NCBI GenBank assembly: GCA_002280725.1
Contig: NCEM01000001.1
Location: forward strand, 62,001 to 126,000
Direction: 5' to 3'
From: Alphaproteobacteria bacterium 32-64-14
GTDB lineage: Bacteria > Pseudomonadota > Alphaproteobacteria > Caulobacterales > Hyphomonadaceae
Length of the DNA: 64,000 nucleotides
In this document: positions 54,783 to 62,923 of the stretch, piece after piece
Layout: each line of letters opens with the position of its first letter
How positions within the stretch are numbered: position 1 is the stretch's first letter
Position numbers and translations under genes: made by a program
The notes under the pieces: generated by a model
The model's database searches: none
Seen by the model: the letters and a program-made list of their open reading frames with translations, nothing else
Told to the model about the DNA's origin: nothing

Positions 54783-54953
54783 ATGAAGCTGATCGTATTT
54801 GTTATTCTCGGCGTGATGCTGGCAGGTATGCTCATCAGCCTGTTCTTCAAGCTGGTCGGCTTCGCGATCGTCGTGGCTCTGGTCGGCGTCGCCGCCCTCT
54901 GGATCGCGCGCAAGCTCAAGGGCTCGAAAGACGGGGAACGCCTGCCGCGTTGA
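54783..54953 (+). CDS. small hydrophobic membrane protein
   Basis: The 56-residue protein is mostly two adjacent hydrophobic segments (VFVILGVMLAGMLISLFFKL and VGFAIVVALVGVAALWIA) and a basic tail ending KDGERLPR. GGAGG lies seven bases before the ATG. It probably forms a transcript with the next small gene. Function is unknown. Confidence 0.62.
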   Translation: MKLIVFVILGVMLAGMLISLFFKLVGFAIVVALVGVAALWIARKLKGSKDGERLPR

Positions 54954-54985
54954 AACATTGCTCTCCTGTCCTCAGGAGTAGCGTT

Positions 54986-55183
54986 ATGCCGTCATTCGCA
55001 ATCTATCTGGCGGGCTTTCTAGTCCTGTCCGCCGGCGTGCTGTTTGGCGCCTACCTGCTCGGCGTCCCCACGCAGTGGGTCGGCGTCATCGGCCTGGTGC
55101 TTGTCGGCTTCGGCGTGATGGTCGGCGTCGTCAAAACTCGCCGCCCCGATGCGCCGGCCGCCAGCGATCCACCCAGCGAATAA
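54986..55183 (+). CDS. small membrane protein of unknown function
   Basis: The 65-residue protein has two membrane helices (FAIYLAGFLVLSAGVLFGAYLL and VGVIGLVLVGFGVMVGVV) and a Pro/Ala-rich tail. CAGGAG seven bases upstream supports ATG 54986. It is convergent with fliJ. Confidence 0.65.
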   Translation: MPSFAIYLAGFLVLSAGVLFGAYLLGVPTQWVGVIGLVLVGFGVMVGVVKTRRPDAPAASDPPSE

Positions 55184-55186
55184 CCG

Positions 55187-55603
55187 CTACTTGCCCATCC
55201 CGCCCGCGCGGTTGGTGGCAACTTCGTCCAGCATCGCCTGTTCCCGCGCCAGACGCTCTGCGTCTTCGCGCACGTGCGTTTGCTCGATGAGCTGCTCGAA
55301 TTTCGATTTCTCGATATACGCCGCAGACAGTCGCTCACGGATCTCCGCAAGCTGCGCCTCCTTGGCGCGCATCTGTACGTTGATCTCGTCGACCTGCCAG
55401 CGGATGCGCAGGCGATATGCCGGCAGCATGGACGCAAACGCGGGATTGGCCGCAGCGGTCGCGATCTCCGCCTGCTCGCGCGCCCGAATGCCGGCGACCT
55501 TGCTCTGCATGTCGGCCACTTCCTTGCCCGCACGCGCCGCCTCGATCCCCAGCTCGTCAAGCTTGCGCTGCGCGATCTTCAGAAGCGTACGGAACGATTT
55601 CAT
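55187..55603 (-). CDS. fliJ: flagellar export protein FliJ-like
   Basis: The 138-residue protein is almost wholly alpha-helical coiled coil, rich in Ala, Glu, Arg and Gln (LLKIAQRKLDELGIEAARAG, AKEAQLAEIRERLSAAYIEK). That and its position directly after fliI, with a four-base ATGA overlap, identify it as FliJ. FliJ is the general chaperone and stalk of the flagellar export ATPase. Sequence identity in this family is low, so context carries the call. Confidence 0.85.
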   Translation of the reverse strand: MKSFRTLLKIAQRKLDELGIEAARAGKEVADMQSKVAGIRAREQAEIATAAANPAFASMLPAYRLRIRWQVDEINVQMRAKEAQLAEIRERLSAAYIEKSKFEQLIEQTHVREDAERLAREQAMLDEVATNRAGGMGK

Positions 55604-56967
55604 CTACCAACCTTCCGGGGGCCAACGGCCTGCGCGGGCGCGGGCGGCGCAAGAACCACGAGAAGCTTCGCGAACGCATCGTCCGTCGTCGTCACGTCGT
55701 GCACGTCCTGCTGCAGGAACGCCTCGATCTGCGGCCACAGGCGCACGGCTTCGTCGACCTCGGGATCCGCGCCCTTGGCATACGCGCCGATCCGCACCAG
55801 CTCTTCCATGTTTGAATAGAGCGCGATCAGCTTGCGCGCCTTGCGGGCAATCTCCCGCTCCTGCGGCGCCTGCAGCTGCTGCTGAAGGCGCGAGATCGAT
55901 TTGAGCACATCGACCGCCGGGAAGCGCCCGCGCTCAGCGATCTGCCGCGACAGTGTGATGTGCCCGTCGAGAATACCGCGCACGGCGTCCGAGATCGGCT
56001 CGTTGTGATCATCGCCATCCACCAGAACGGTGAACAGCCCCGTGATGTGGCCCTGCGGCTGCCCTTCTTCCACCGTGATGCCCGGCCCCGCCCGCTCGAG
56101 CAGCTTGGGCAATTCGGCAAACACCGAGGGCGTATAGCCGCGCGTCGTCGGCGGCTCGCCGGCGGCAAGACCGATCTCGCGCTGGGCCATCGCAAAGCGC
56201 GTCACGCTGTCGAGGAAGCAGACCACCTGCTTGCCCTCGTCGCGAAAATGTTCAGCGACCGCCAGGGTCAACCATGCGGCGCGACGGCGCTTGGGCGCGG
56301 CTTCGTCAGACGTCGCCGTGACGATCACGGATTTGGCGAGGCCATCGGCGCCCAGCGTATCCTCGATGAACTCACGCACCTCGCGGCCGCGTTCGCCGAT
56401 CAGGCCGATGACGATCACGTCTGCCTCGGCGCCGCGTGCGAGCATCGACATGATAGTGGACTTGCCAACACCCGATCCCGCGAACACGCCGAGACGCTGC
56501 CCGCGCGCGCACGGCGCAAACACGTCGATCGATTTGACGCCGAGACCCATCTTCTCATAGACGCGCGCGCGGATCTGCGCGTTGGGCGCGATCGCCCTCA
56601 CCGGCCGCGGCCGCATGCCGGGGCGCAGCGGCCCCTTGCCGTCCAGCGGTTCGGCGAACGCATCGATCACGCGGCCAAGCCACGAGTCCGACGGGCGCAC
56701 CGTGTCGAGGCCGGATGCGAACAGCACGGGCGCGCCCGGCGCGAGGCCATCAAGCGGATCGCTGGCGAGAAGGATGGCGCGGTCGCCCTCGAAACCGACC
56801 AGTTCGCCACGGGGTCCATTCTCGTCGCCGAAGCGCACGAAAGCGCCAAGGCGCAGGGCGGCCGCCGGGCCGGCCACCTCGATCCTGAGGCCTTCCAGAG
56901 CGGTTACCCGGCCCTCATGGCAGAGGGGGTCCAGCGCTTTGATTTCGCGGATGGCCGAGGCCAGCAT
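55600..56967 (-). CDS. fliI: flagellum-specific ATPase FliI
   Basis: The 455-residue enzyme powers unfolding of flagellar export substrates at the cytoplasmic face of the secretion gate. It has a beta-barrel N-terminus, Walker A AGSGVGKST (163-171), the F1-beta-like ERGREVREF and Walker B CFLDSVTRFAMAQREI. EEGQPQGHITGLF and a C-terminal domain follow. It is divergent from ctrA, whose product controls flagellar genes in Caulobacter. The gene lies away from other flagellar genes in this window, apart from fliJ. Confidence 0.95.
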   Translation of the reverse strand: MLASAIREIKALDPLCHEGRVTALEGLRIEVAGPAAALRLGAFVRFGDENGPRGELVGFEGDRAILLASDPLDGLAPGAPVLFASGLDTVRPSDSWLGRVIDAFAEPLDGKGPLRPGMRPRPVRAIAPNAQIRARVYEKMGLGVKSIDVFAPCARGQRLGVFAGSGVGKSTIMSMLARGAEADVIVIGLIGERGREVREFIEDTLGADGLAKSVIVTATSDEAAPKRRRAAWLTLAVAEHFRDEGKQVVCFLDSVTRFAMAQREIGLAAGEPPTTRGYTPSVFAELPKLLERAGPGITVEEGQPQGHITGLFTVLVDGDDHNEPISDAVRGILDGHITLSRQIAERGRFPAVDVLKSISRLQQQLQAPQEREIARKARKLIALYSNMEELVRIGAYAKGADPEVDEAVRLWPQIEAFLQQDVHDVTTTDDAFAKLLVVLAPPAPAQAVGPRKVGR

Positions 56968-57023
56968 TTGGAACGCCTGTCGTTAAGATCAGCCCGGAAC
57001 CATCGGGAACGTGATCAGGCGCT

Positions 57024-57202
57024 GAATCCCCTTTCAGAGGCGTTAACCATCAGAATCCCCGTAAAACGGCGATTTTTTGCTCTTGGCGACTCATGGAATC
57101 ACGGTAACGGTTATGAATCTGCCCAGTGGTGTGGCAACTATCCGTTAACTATTTGGACGCCTTAATGCGAGGGTTAATACCGCCGCAAGGCAACCGCGAT
57201 TC
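57024..57202. promoter_or_regulatory. ctrA upstream region with six GANTC sites and TTAA half-sites
   Basis: GANTC occurs at 57024, 57053, 57088, 57096, 57115 and 57198. CtrA-like TTAA elements lie at 57043 (as TTAACCAT), 57145, 57162 and 57174. In Caulobacter, CcrM methylation of GANTC and binding of CtrA to TTAA-N7-TTAA control ctrA promoters P1 and P2. Here the closest TTAA pair has spacing eight, so the boxes are not canonical. The region also serves the divergent fliI gene. Confidence 0.7.
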
Positions 57203-57214
57203 GGGAGATTACGC

Positions 57215-57946
57215 ATGCGGGTGCTGCTAATCGAGGATGACGAGCAGGTCGCTCGAAGCATCGAATTGATGCTGAAGGCCGCTGGCTTCAACATCTTCAC
57301 GACCGACCTCGGGGAAGACGGTGTCGACCTCGGCAAGGTCTATGAGTACGACCTCATCATCCTGGATCTCGGCCTGCCCGATATCTCCGGCTATGAAGTG
57401 CTGAAGCAGCTTCGCATGTCGCGTGTGAACACGCCCGTGCTGATCCTGTCGGCCAACCCTGATATCGAAGCGAAGGTGAAAACGCTCGGCTACGGCGCCG
57501 ACGATTATCTCACCAAGCCGTTCAACAAGGACGAGCTTATCGCCCGTATCACCGCGATCGTTCGCCGCTCCAAAGGCCACGCCGAGAGCGTGATCCGCAC
57601 CGGCGACATCATCGTGAACCTCGATGCCAAGACTGTCGAAGTGAACAACAACCGCGTTCACCTCACCGGCAAAGAGTACCAGATGTTCGAGCTGCTCTCC
57701 CTTCGTAAGGGCACGACGCTCACCAAGGAAATGTTCCTCAACCACCTCTACGGTGGCATGGACGAACCCGAACTGAAGATCATCGACGTGTTCATCTGCA
57801 AGCTTCGCAAGAAGCTGGCGCAGGCCACGGCGACGCCGCAGAATTCGCGCGGTGATCACTTCATCGAGACTGTGTGGGGCCGCGGCTACGTGCTGCGTGA
57901 TCCCGACCCCCGCGTTGCTGCTGCGATCACCGAGAAAGCCGCCTGA
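57215..57946 (+). CDS. ctrA: cell-cycle response regulator CtrA
   Basis: The 243-residue OmpR-type regulator begins [20 protein letters not shown], with acidic pocket D8-D9 and the phosphorylated D51 in [10 protein letters not shown]. Its winged helix has the very conserved [20 protein letters not shown] and [20 protein letters not shown] blocks, nearly identical to Caulobacter CtrA. It blocks replication initiation and activates flagellar, pilus and division genes after phosphorylation by the CckA-ChpT relay. GGGAG before the ATG supports the start. The C-terminus ends [10 protein letters not shown]; an AA-ending tail fits ClpXP turnover as in Caulobacter. Confidence 0.97.
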   Translation: MRVLLIEDDEQVARSIELMLKAAGFNIFTTDLGEDGVDLGKVYEYDLIILDLGLPDISGYEVLKQLRMSRVNTPVLILSANPDIEAKVKTLGYGADDYLTKPFNKDELIARITAIVRRSKGHAESVIRTGDIIVNLDAKTVEVNNNRVHLTGKEYQMFELLSLRKGTTLTKEMFLNHLYGGMDEPELKIIDVFICKLRKKLAQATATPQNSRGDHFIETVWGRGYVLRDPDPRVAAAITEKAA

Positions 57947-57977
57947 TCGCTGCGGACGTGGACTGACCAACACAAGA

Positions 57978-58010
57978 AGGGGCGGGCCGAAAGGTCCGCC
58001 CTTTCGCTTT
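57978..58010 (+). terminator. intrinsic terminator of ctrA
   Basis: GGGCGGGCC-GAAA-GGTCCGCCC (one wobble) followed by TTTCGCTTT, 33 bases after the ctrA stop and just before the stop of the convergent DUF4112 gene. Confidence 0.85.
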
Positions 58011-58016
58011 GTAGGC

Positions 58017-58433
58017 TTAGCTGGTCCCGAACTGCGGCTCGCGCGACATCCGCTTCGCGATCTTCGCCTCGCGCTTTTCAAGATCGCGGATCAGCAGGCG
58101 CAGGTTCTTGGTGTTCGATTTGAACGCCAGGTCGAACAGGTCGCCCACCACCGGGATGGCGCCGACCGTCACGTCGATGCCCCAGTTGGAATACATGCGC
58201 GCCGTGGTCCAGCGAGATGCGCCCAGGCGCTTCGCCTCCTGGATCAGGTAGAACCCCATCGCGCCGGTAATCAGGTCGCCCACGACCGGCACGAGGCCGA
58301 TGATGCTGTCGATTCCAAACTGGAAGCCGGCCACCTCGAACTGCCGGTCCAGCAGCCGCTCGAACCGCTTCAGGCGCTCCAGCGCCTCGAACGCGCCGGG
58401 CGCGGCTTCAACAGTGGCGTACGGGCGCGTCAT
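58017..58433 (-). CDS. DUF4112 domain protein
   Basis: The 138-residue protein has the DUF4112 pattern: FGIDSIIGLVPVVGDLITG and GIDVTVGAIPVVGDLFDLAF, two related hydrophobic segments each with the PVVGDL motif, followed by a charged C-terminal helix (LLIRDLEKREAKIAKRM). It is probably membrane-associated. Function of the family is unknown. Confidence 0.82.
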   Translation of the reverse strand: MTRPYATVEAAPGAFEALERLKRFERLLDRQFEVAGFQFGIDSIIGLVPVVGDLITGAMGFYLIQEAKRLGASRWTTARMYSNWGIDVTVGAIPVVGDLFDLAFKSNTKNLRLLIRDLEKREAKIAKRMSREPQFGTS

Positions 58434-58564
58434 CGGAACCTCTACGCGGCGAGCGGCGAAAAGTTCAAAGCAGGCTGCCGCGCCGCCGACATGGCCACGA
58501 TGACTGCTTTTCCAAGAGCCCCGACTGCGCCAACCTGCGTTAACCCGCGAAACTGGAGACCGGC

Positions 58565-59110
58565 ATGGATGTGCGCGAGCAACTGGCGATGGATCTGCTG
58601 GGCCATCCCTATGGTGAACTGACCAGCCAGAAGAAAAGCGTCATCGACCTGATCGCCGACCAGAAGCCAAGCGGGTTGGGGCCGCTGGCCAAGGTGGATG
58701 AGCGTGATCGCTGGGCAAAGCTGGCGGACAAGGTGGCTCAGGTCGGCGGATCGTGGCGTTTCATCATCACCTTCGTGGTCGCGCTGGCGGCCTGGGTCAC
58801 GCTCAACGCCCTGCTCGCAACACGCGCGTTCGACCCCTACCCCTTCATCTTCCTCAACCTCATGCTCTCGATGGTGGCGGCGCTGCAGGCGCCAATCATC
58901 ATGATGAGCCAGAACCGGCAGGGCATCATCGATCGCGCCGCCGCCGAACACGACTACATCGTCAACCTGCGGGCCGAGCTCGAGATCATGTTGCTCCATG
59001 ACAAGCTGGACGCCCTGCGCGAGCGCGACATCCTTGCCCGCACCGACGCCATCGGGGCGCAGCTCAAACAGCTTTGCGACGATATGATGGAGCTGAAGGC
59101 ACGGCGATAA
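58565..59110 (+). CDS. DUF1003 domain membrane protein
   Basis: The 181-residue protein fits DUF1003: two central membrane helices (GSWRFIITFVVALAAWVTLN and YPFIFLNLMLSMVAALQAPII), the conserved FDPYPFIFLNL, MSQNRQ and the following RAAAEHDYIVNLRAELEI. The N-terminus is cytoplasmic and the C-terminal helix charged. The family lacks an established role; a Mg or ion transport link has been proposed only by similarity. Confidence 0.87.
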   Translation: MDVREQLAMDLLGHPYGELTSQKKSVIDLIADQKPSGLGPLAKVDERDRWAKLADKVAQVGGSWRFIITFVVALAAWVTLNALLATRAFDPYPFIFLNLMLSMVAALQAPIIMMSQNRQGIIDRAAAEHDYIVNLRAELEIMLLHDKLDALRERDILARTDAIGAQLKQLCDDMMELKARR

Positions 59111-59128
59111 CCGCGCCTTCAACAGGTC

Positions 59129-60325
59129 CTACTTCCACGCCGCCGCCTGTTTGCGTGCGATGCGGATGAGGTCGCCCATCGAGTGGTCGACGTCGATCAG
59201 GTGCAGGCCCCAGTTCAGGTCCGGCCCCGTAGCGCGCATGATCTCGCCGGCGAGTTCGTCCGTGCGGGCGTCTGCCGGATCGGGCGTCACCGTCATCTCG
59301 AGATAGGTGTAGTCGCCCTTGTTCACGCAAGCGGTCGCGACGAGCCCCGGCACTTTCACGAACGGCGTCGTGATCGTCGGCGCGGGGTTGGACCATGCCG
59401 GCTGGTTCGGCCCGGCCGAGCCATTGAGGAAGCCTTTCGCGAGGAAGTACGAGTCCGGCACGCCCTTCCCGCTGGCGAGGTTTGCGGGGTTGTTGCACGC
59501 CGCCGCATTGCCATTCGCGCCCTTGCCGAACCGCGCCGTATCCGGCGGCGGCAGCGTGTTGCGGAACGAGGCATAAGTGATCACGCAGCCCGTCTGATCT
59601 TCAGCGCGGCAAAGCGGGATCGCCTTGTAAGTGCCGCCCGTATCCTTGCCCGGCGGCGCCAGCACGGTCGTGCCGAGCAGGATCGCGGAGACGAACTGCG
59701 CCTGCGCGGGCTTGCCTTCGATCTCGGTCGCGATCAGCCGAGCGAGCACGCCCGCGCCCTGGCTGTGGCCGATCAGGATCACACCGCGGCCGTTGTTCTC
59801 GTTGGCCATGTACCAGTTCCAGGCGTCCACCACGTCGGCATAACCGCCCACGCCCTGCGGCAGGCGCTCGCCTTCAGGCTGTGGTCCACCGCTCGCGATG
59901 CGCAGCGCCGTCAGCGTTGTCTGCCGATAGATCGGCGCGAACTGCCGGCATACGGAGCCAAAGCGCGCAAACTGCAGCTTGATATCGTCGATCTCCATCG
60001 CATCGACCGTCCAGTCCGACGCCCACGTCTTGTCGTTGGACACGGTGGGATAGACGAAGAAGCAGTCGACCTTCGGATCGGTCGCGGCCTTGTAGGTTTC
60101 GATGGTTGTCTTGCCATCCTTGCCTATGATGGTGGCGTCGAGGTTGATCTTGCACTTGTCGCCGGCAAGGCCGGGCCGGCACAGCCAGAGCGAGGGATTG
60201 CTGAAGTCGGCATGCGCGACATTCGCCGCGGGCAAGGGCTGGAGTTCGAGCGGCGGCGGCGCCGTGGCGCAGCTGGCGGCAAGGGCCGCGGCCAATGTGA
60301 TGACGCCGGCAAACGCTGCACGCAT
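59129..60325 (-). CDS. DUF3089 alpha/beta-hydrolase-like lipoprotein
   Basis: The 398-residue protein starts MRAAFAGVITLAAALAASC, giving lipobox A-A-S-C (C19). The DUF3089 features follow: FFVYPTVSNDK, the nucleophile-elbow-like LIGHSQGAGVLARLI (serine in GHSQG) and late HLIDVDHSMGDLI with a histidine. Several cysteine pairs (GDKCK, VDCFFV, VCRQF) suit a periplasmic location. It is probably a lipid-anchored hydrolase of unknown substrate. Confidence 0.8.
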   Translation of the reverse strand: MRAAFAGVITLAAALAASCATAPPPLELQPLPAANVAHADFSNPSLWLCRPGLAGDKCKINLDATIIGKDGKTTIETYKAATDPKVDCFFVYPTVSNDKTWASDWTVDAMEIDDIKLQFARFGSVCRQFAPIYRQTTLTALRIASGGPQPEGERLPQGVGGYADVVDAWNWYMANENNGRGVILIGHSQGAGVLARLIATEIEGKPAQAQFVSAILLGTTVLAPPGKDTGGTYKAIPLCRAEDQTGCVITYASFRNTLPPPDTARFGKGANGNAAACNNPANLASGKGVPDSYFLAKGFLNGSAGPNQPAWSNPAPTITTPFVKVPGLVATACVNKGDYTYLEMTVTPDPADARTDELAGEIMRATGPDLNWGLHLIDVDHSMGDLIRIARKQAAAWK

Positions 60326-60479
60326 GGTGTCTCTCCCTCGGTGACGGTCATCGCCGTCTTGAGCGGGAGCTAAGTCCTAAGCGGGCCTTCGCGCAAGCGC
60401 GGCGGTCGGAGGCGGGGAACACCTTCCAGTCATTCGCTGGCCAGTCATCCCTTGGCCCCGCGCGCCCTGCTCCATGCCA

Positions 60480-60516
60480 CCAAAGCAAAAGGCCCGGCTG
60501 TTTCCAGCCGGGCCTC
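60480..60516 (-). terminator. intrinsic terminator of the exbBD-TPR cluster
   Basis: On the minus strand, GGCCCGGCTG-GAAA-CAGCCGGGCC is followed by TTTTGCTTT, 33 bases beyond the stop of the TPR gene at 60547. Confidence 0.93.
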
Positions 60517-60546
60517 TCGATCTGTCCGCAGCTTGCGCCGCAAATC

Positions 60547-61797
60547 CTACTTCGCGATGGCGATCCACGACCGGGCGAGCCAGGCCGAACCGTTGGTCGA
60601 CTTGATCGACTGCCAGGTCTTTACAGCATCCGCCTTCTTGTTGGCGCGGAACTGGGCGATGCCCAGGCGCAGGCGGACGAGGTCCATCGCGCCGGCATCC
60701 ATGGCGCCCTTGGACAGCGCTTTCTGGAACATCTCGATCGCCTTGGCATAGTCGCCCGCGCCGACATAGGACTGGCCAAGGTCAGCGTACTGAACGCCGG
60801 AAGGCGAGGCAGCAGCCACGGTCTCGTCGGCCTTCAGGGCGCCGCCACGGTCAGCCTTCGCTTCGGCTTGCGCCCCCGCATAGCTGCGCAGGTTCGTATC
60901 CTTGGATTTGTCGGAAGCGCCGCCGTACTTGCCCGCCTTGAACAGCGGAGCCCACACGGCTTCAGCTTCGATCGCGAGACCGCGGTTGAGCGCCTGTTTG
61001 CCCCACTCGAACTTGTCGGCGTCCGACAGCTTCACACCGGCCGCATCAAGTGCGCGGAACACGTCGAGCGCGGCGTCGTTCGAGCGATATTGAGGCTCGG
61101 AGCGAGCGCGTTCGATGAACGGGCGCCAGTAGGTTTCGGTCTTGAAGATCTTCGCCGCGCTTTCCAGCGTGTTGTAGAACTCGGCCTTGTTGCCCGTCGC
61201 GTCGTAGGCGTTGAGCAGGATGTTGAACGGAACCGGCTTCGCGCTCGACTTGGCGATGGCCTGCTTGGCGAACTTGATCGCTTCGGCATGGCGGCCAGCG
61301 GCCAGTTCGGCTTTCGCGATGTAGGACAGTTCGTCAGCCGTGCCGCCGTACTTGGTGACGTTGGCCTTCAGCTGGGTCAGCGCCTTGCCTGCCTGACCAG
61401 TCTTCTCATAGGCCGTGACCAGCTGCTTGTCGTAGTTCTGGTTCACGTTGGCCGGAACGCCGCCGACCGCGCGGGCCTTTTCGATGGCGGCGATGCACTG
61501 GGCGTAATTGTTGAGCGCGCAGTAAGCGCCAGCACGGGTCTGCTCGACGGCGGCTTTTTGCTGGGTTCCCGAAGCGTGCGGCGCTGCTGCGTCAGCTTTC
61601 TGGATCGCCTGCGCATACTGGCGGGCGGAGAACGCGGCGCTGGCCGCGTTCATATTCTCGGCGAATTCTTTGGACGCCTTCTGCGCCATCGCCGGCGGCG
61701 CCTGCACGACGGCAACGCTGACGGCGCCGAACGTGGCGATGAGGCCCAGTCCGATTGCGGGCAGGGAGTTTCTCATGGCTTGGCCGAACGACTTCAT
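60547..61797 (-). CDS. secreted tetratricopeptide repeat protein of the ExbBD cluster
   Basis: The 416-residue protein has a long signal peptide (MKSFGQAMRNSLPAIGLG to PAMAQ, about 39 residues). Helical TPR-like repeats follow from there to the C-terminus (FSARQYAQAIQKADAAAP, LAAGRHAEAIKFAKQAI, VGAGDYAKAIEMFQKALSK). ATG 61797 follows GGAGG by seven bases. It is last in the exbB-exbD-exbD order. In such clusters a TPR protein often stands beside TonB; here TonB is absent. It may be a periplasmic partner of the energised complex. Confidence 0.82.
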   Translation of the reverse strand: MKSFGQAMRNSLPAIGLGLIATFGAVSVAVVQAPPAMAQKASKEFAENMNAASAAFSARQYAQAIQKADAAAPHASGTQQKAAVEQTRAGAYCALNNYAQCIAAIEKARAVGGVPANVNQNYDKQLVTAYEKTGQAGKALTQLKANVTKYGGTADELSYIAKAELAAGRHAEAIKFAKQAIAKSSAKPVPFNILLNAYDATGNKAEFYNTLESAAKIFKTETYWRPFIERARSEPQYRSNDAALDVFRALDAAGVKLSDADKFEWGKQALNRGLAIEAEAVWAPLFKAGKYGGASDKSKDTNLRSYAGAQAEAKADRGGALKADETVAAASPSGVQYADLGQSYVGAGDYAKAIEMFQKALSKGAMDAGAMDLVRLRLGIAQFRANKKADAVKTWQSIKSTNGSAWLARSWIAIAK

Positions 61798-61948
61798 ATG
61801 TATACCTCCACCTATCCAACCCGATATAAGTTCATCAGTTTCAGCCCTCAACTCAGTCTGAGCAGCTGTGGCTGTAAACATACCGTGCTGCATCCATGTC
61901 TGGAGGCCTCACGGCATGCATATTTCGGGCTGAAGAATAACGCTAAAC

Positions 61949-62368
61949 TCAGGTTCCGCCGATCACGCCCATCTTCTTGAGGCCATTCCGTTGGACGGAG
62001 GCCATAACGTGCGCAATCACGCCATACTTTGCCCGACGGTTGGGCTCGATATGGATCTCGGCTTGCTCACCACGCATGCCTTCGACCTTGAGTCGGCGAT
62101 CCAGTTCGGAACGGGCGACTTCCTCGCCCATCCACATGATCACGCCCGACTGTTCGATCTGGATACGGATCGGTTCGATCTCGCTCGGCGGCGGCGGCGG
62201 TGCGTCTGGCGGCGGCGGGATCGGCGTATCGAGGTTCACGGCGTGACGTTCCGGCGGCAGGGTGATCAGCAGCATCACCAGCAGCACGAGCATGACGTCG
62301 ATCAGCGGCGTTGTGTTGATCTCTGAGACGGGATCGCCTTCATTCCCGCCTCCAACTGCCATTGCCAT
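61949..62368 (-). CDS. exbD: ExbD/TolR family biopolymer transport protein
   Basis: The 139-residue protein has one N-terminal membrane helix with the proton-path Asp (SEINTTPLIDVMLVLLVMLL, D24). A Pro-rich segment follows (TPIPPPPDAPPPPP) and a periplasmic ExbD fold. With ExbB it converts proton flow into movement of TonB. It differs from the neighbouring exbD in its linker, suggesting non-identical subunits of one complex or two complexes. It is separated from the upstream exbD by a strong stem-loop (62395-62430). Confidence 0.88.
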   Translation of the reverse strand: MAMAVGGGNEGDPVSEINTTPLIDVMLVLLVMLLITLPPERHAVNLDTPIPPPPDAPPPPPSEIEPIRIQIEQSGVIMWMGEEVARSELDRRLKVEGMRGEQAEIHIEPNRRAKYGVIAHVMASVQRNGLKKMGVIGGT

Positions 62369-62394
62369 AGAAAGCTACTCCTGTTGGGAGCGCT

Positions 62395-62430
62395 GCAGCG
62401 CCCCTCCCCGTCACACGGAGGGGGCGCTGC
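62395..62430 (-). other. long stem-loop between the two exbD genes
   Basis: GCAGCGCCCCTCC (62395-62407) pairs with GGAGGGGGCGCTGC (62417-62430), 13 pairs with one bulged G and a nine-base loop. No T-run follows on the minus strand, so it is more likely an mRNA-stabilising or processing element than a terminator. Confidence 0.65.
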
Positions 62431-62440
62431 GTCGCTTAAC

Positions 62441-62896
62441 TTAAGACCTAGGCGGCGGCGCCTTGGTGATGAAGCCGATCTTCAGAACGCCTGACCGTTG
62501 CGCGAGTTCGACGATCCTGCCGACGTGATAGTACTCGGTCAGCAGGTCCCCGCGGATGTGCACCTCCGGCTGGATATCCGGCCGGATGCGCGCGATGCGC
62601 CCGAACTCTGCCGTCAGGTCTGCATCCGTTGCAGCCGCCGTGTTGAGGAACACGAGGCCGTCGGAGTCGACGATGATGTTCAGGTTCTCGGGCTTGGTCT
62701 CGACGACCTTGTTCGCCTCTTCAGGCAGTTCGACTTCCTTGGCGCTCACCACGACCGGCACTGTGATCAAGAAGATGATCAGCAGCACCAGCATGATGTC
62801 GACGAGCGGTGTCGTGTTGATGGTGGAGTTGAGGGCGGCATCGTCCTCTTCCACCAGCTGGATACCGCTGGCGCTCTCGCCTGGATTATCAGCCAT
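62441..62896 (-). CDS. exbD: ExbD/TolR family biopolymer transport protein
   Basis: The 151-residue protein has the helix STINTTPLVDIMLVLLIIFL with proton-path D33, and a periplasmic domain (NLNIIVDSDGLVFLN; RPDIQPEVHIRGDLLTEYYH). It is 27 bases downstream of exbB on the same strand, with GGAGGAGG-like sequence in between. The pair of exbD genes in tandem is usual for alphaproteobacterial TonB systems. Confidence 0.9.
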   Translation of the reverse strand: MADNPGESASGIQLVEEDDAALNSTINTTPLVDIMLVLLIIFLITVPVVVSAKEVELPEEANKVVETKPENLNIIVDSDGLVFLNTAAATDADLTAEFGRIARIRPDIQPEVHIRGDLLTEYYHVGRIVELAQRSGVLKIGFITKAPPPRS

Positions 62897-62923
62897 GTTG
62901 GCCTCCTCCTTTGAGAGCTGGCC

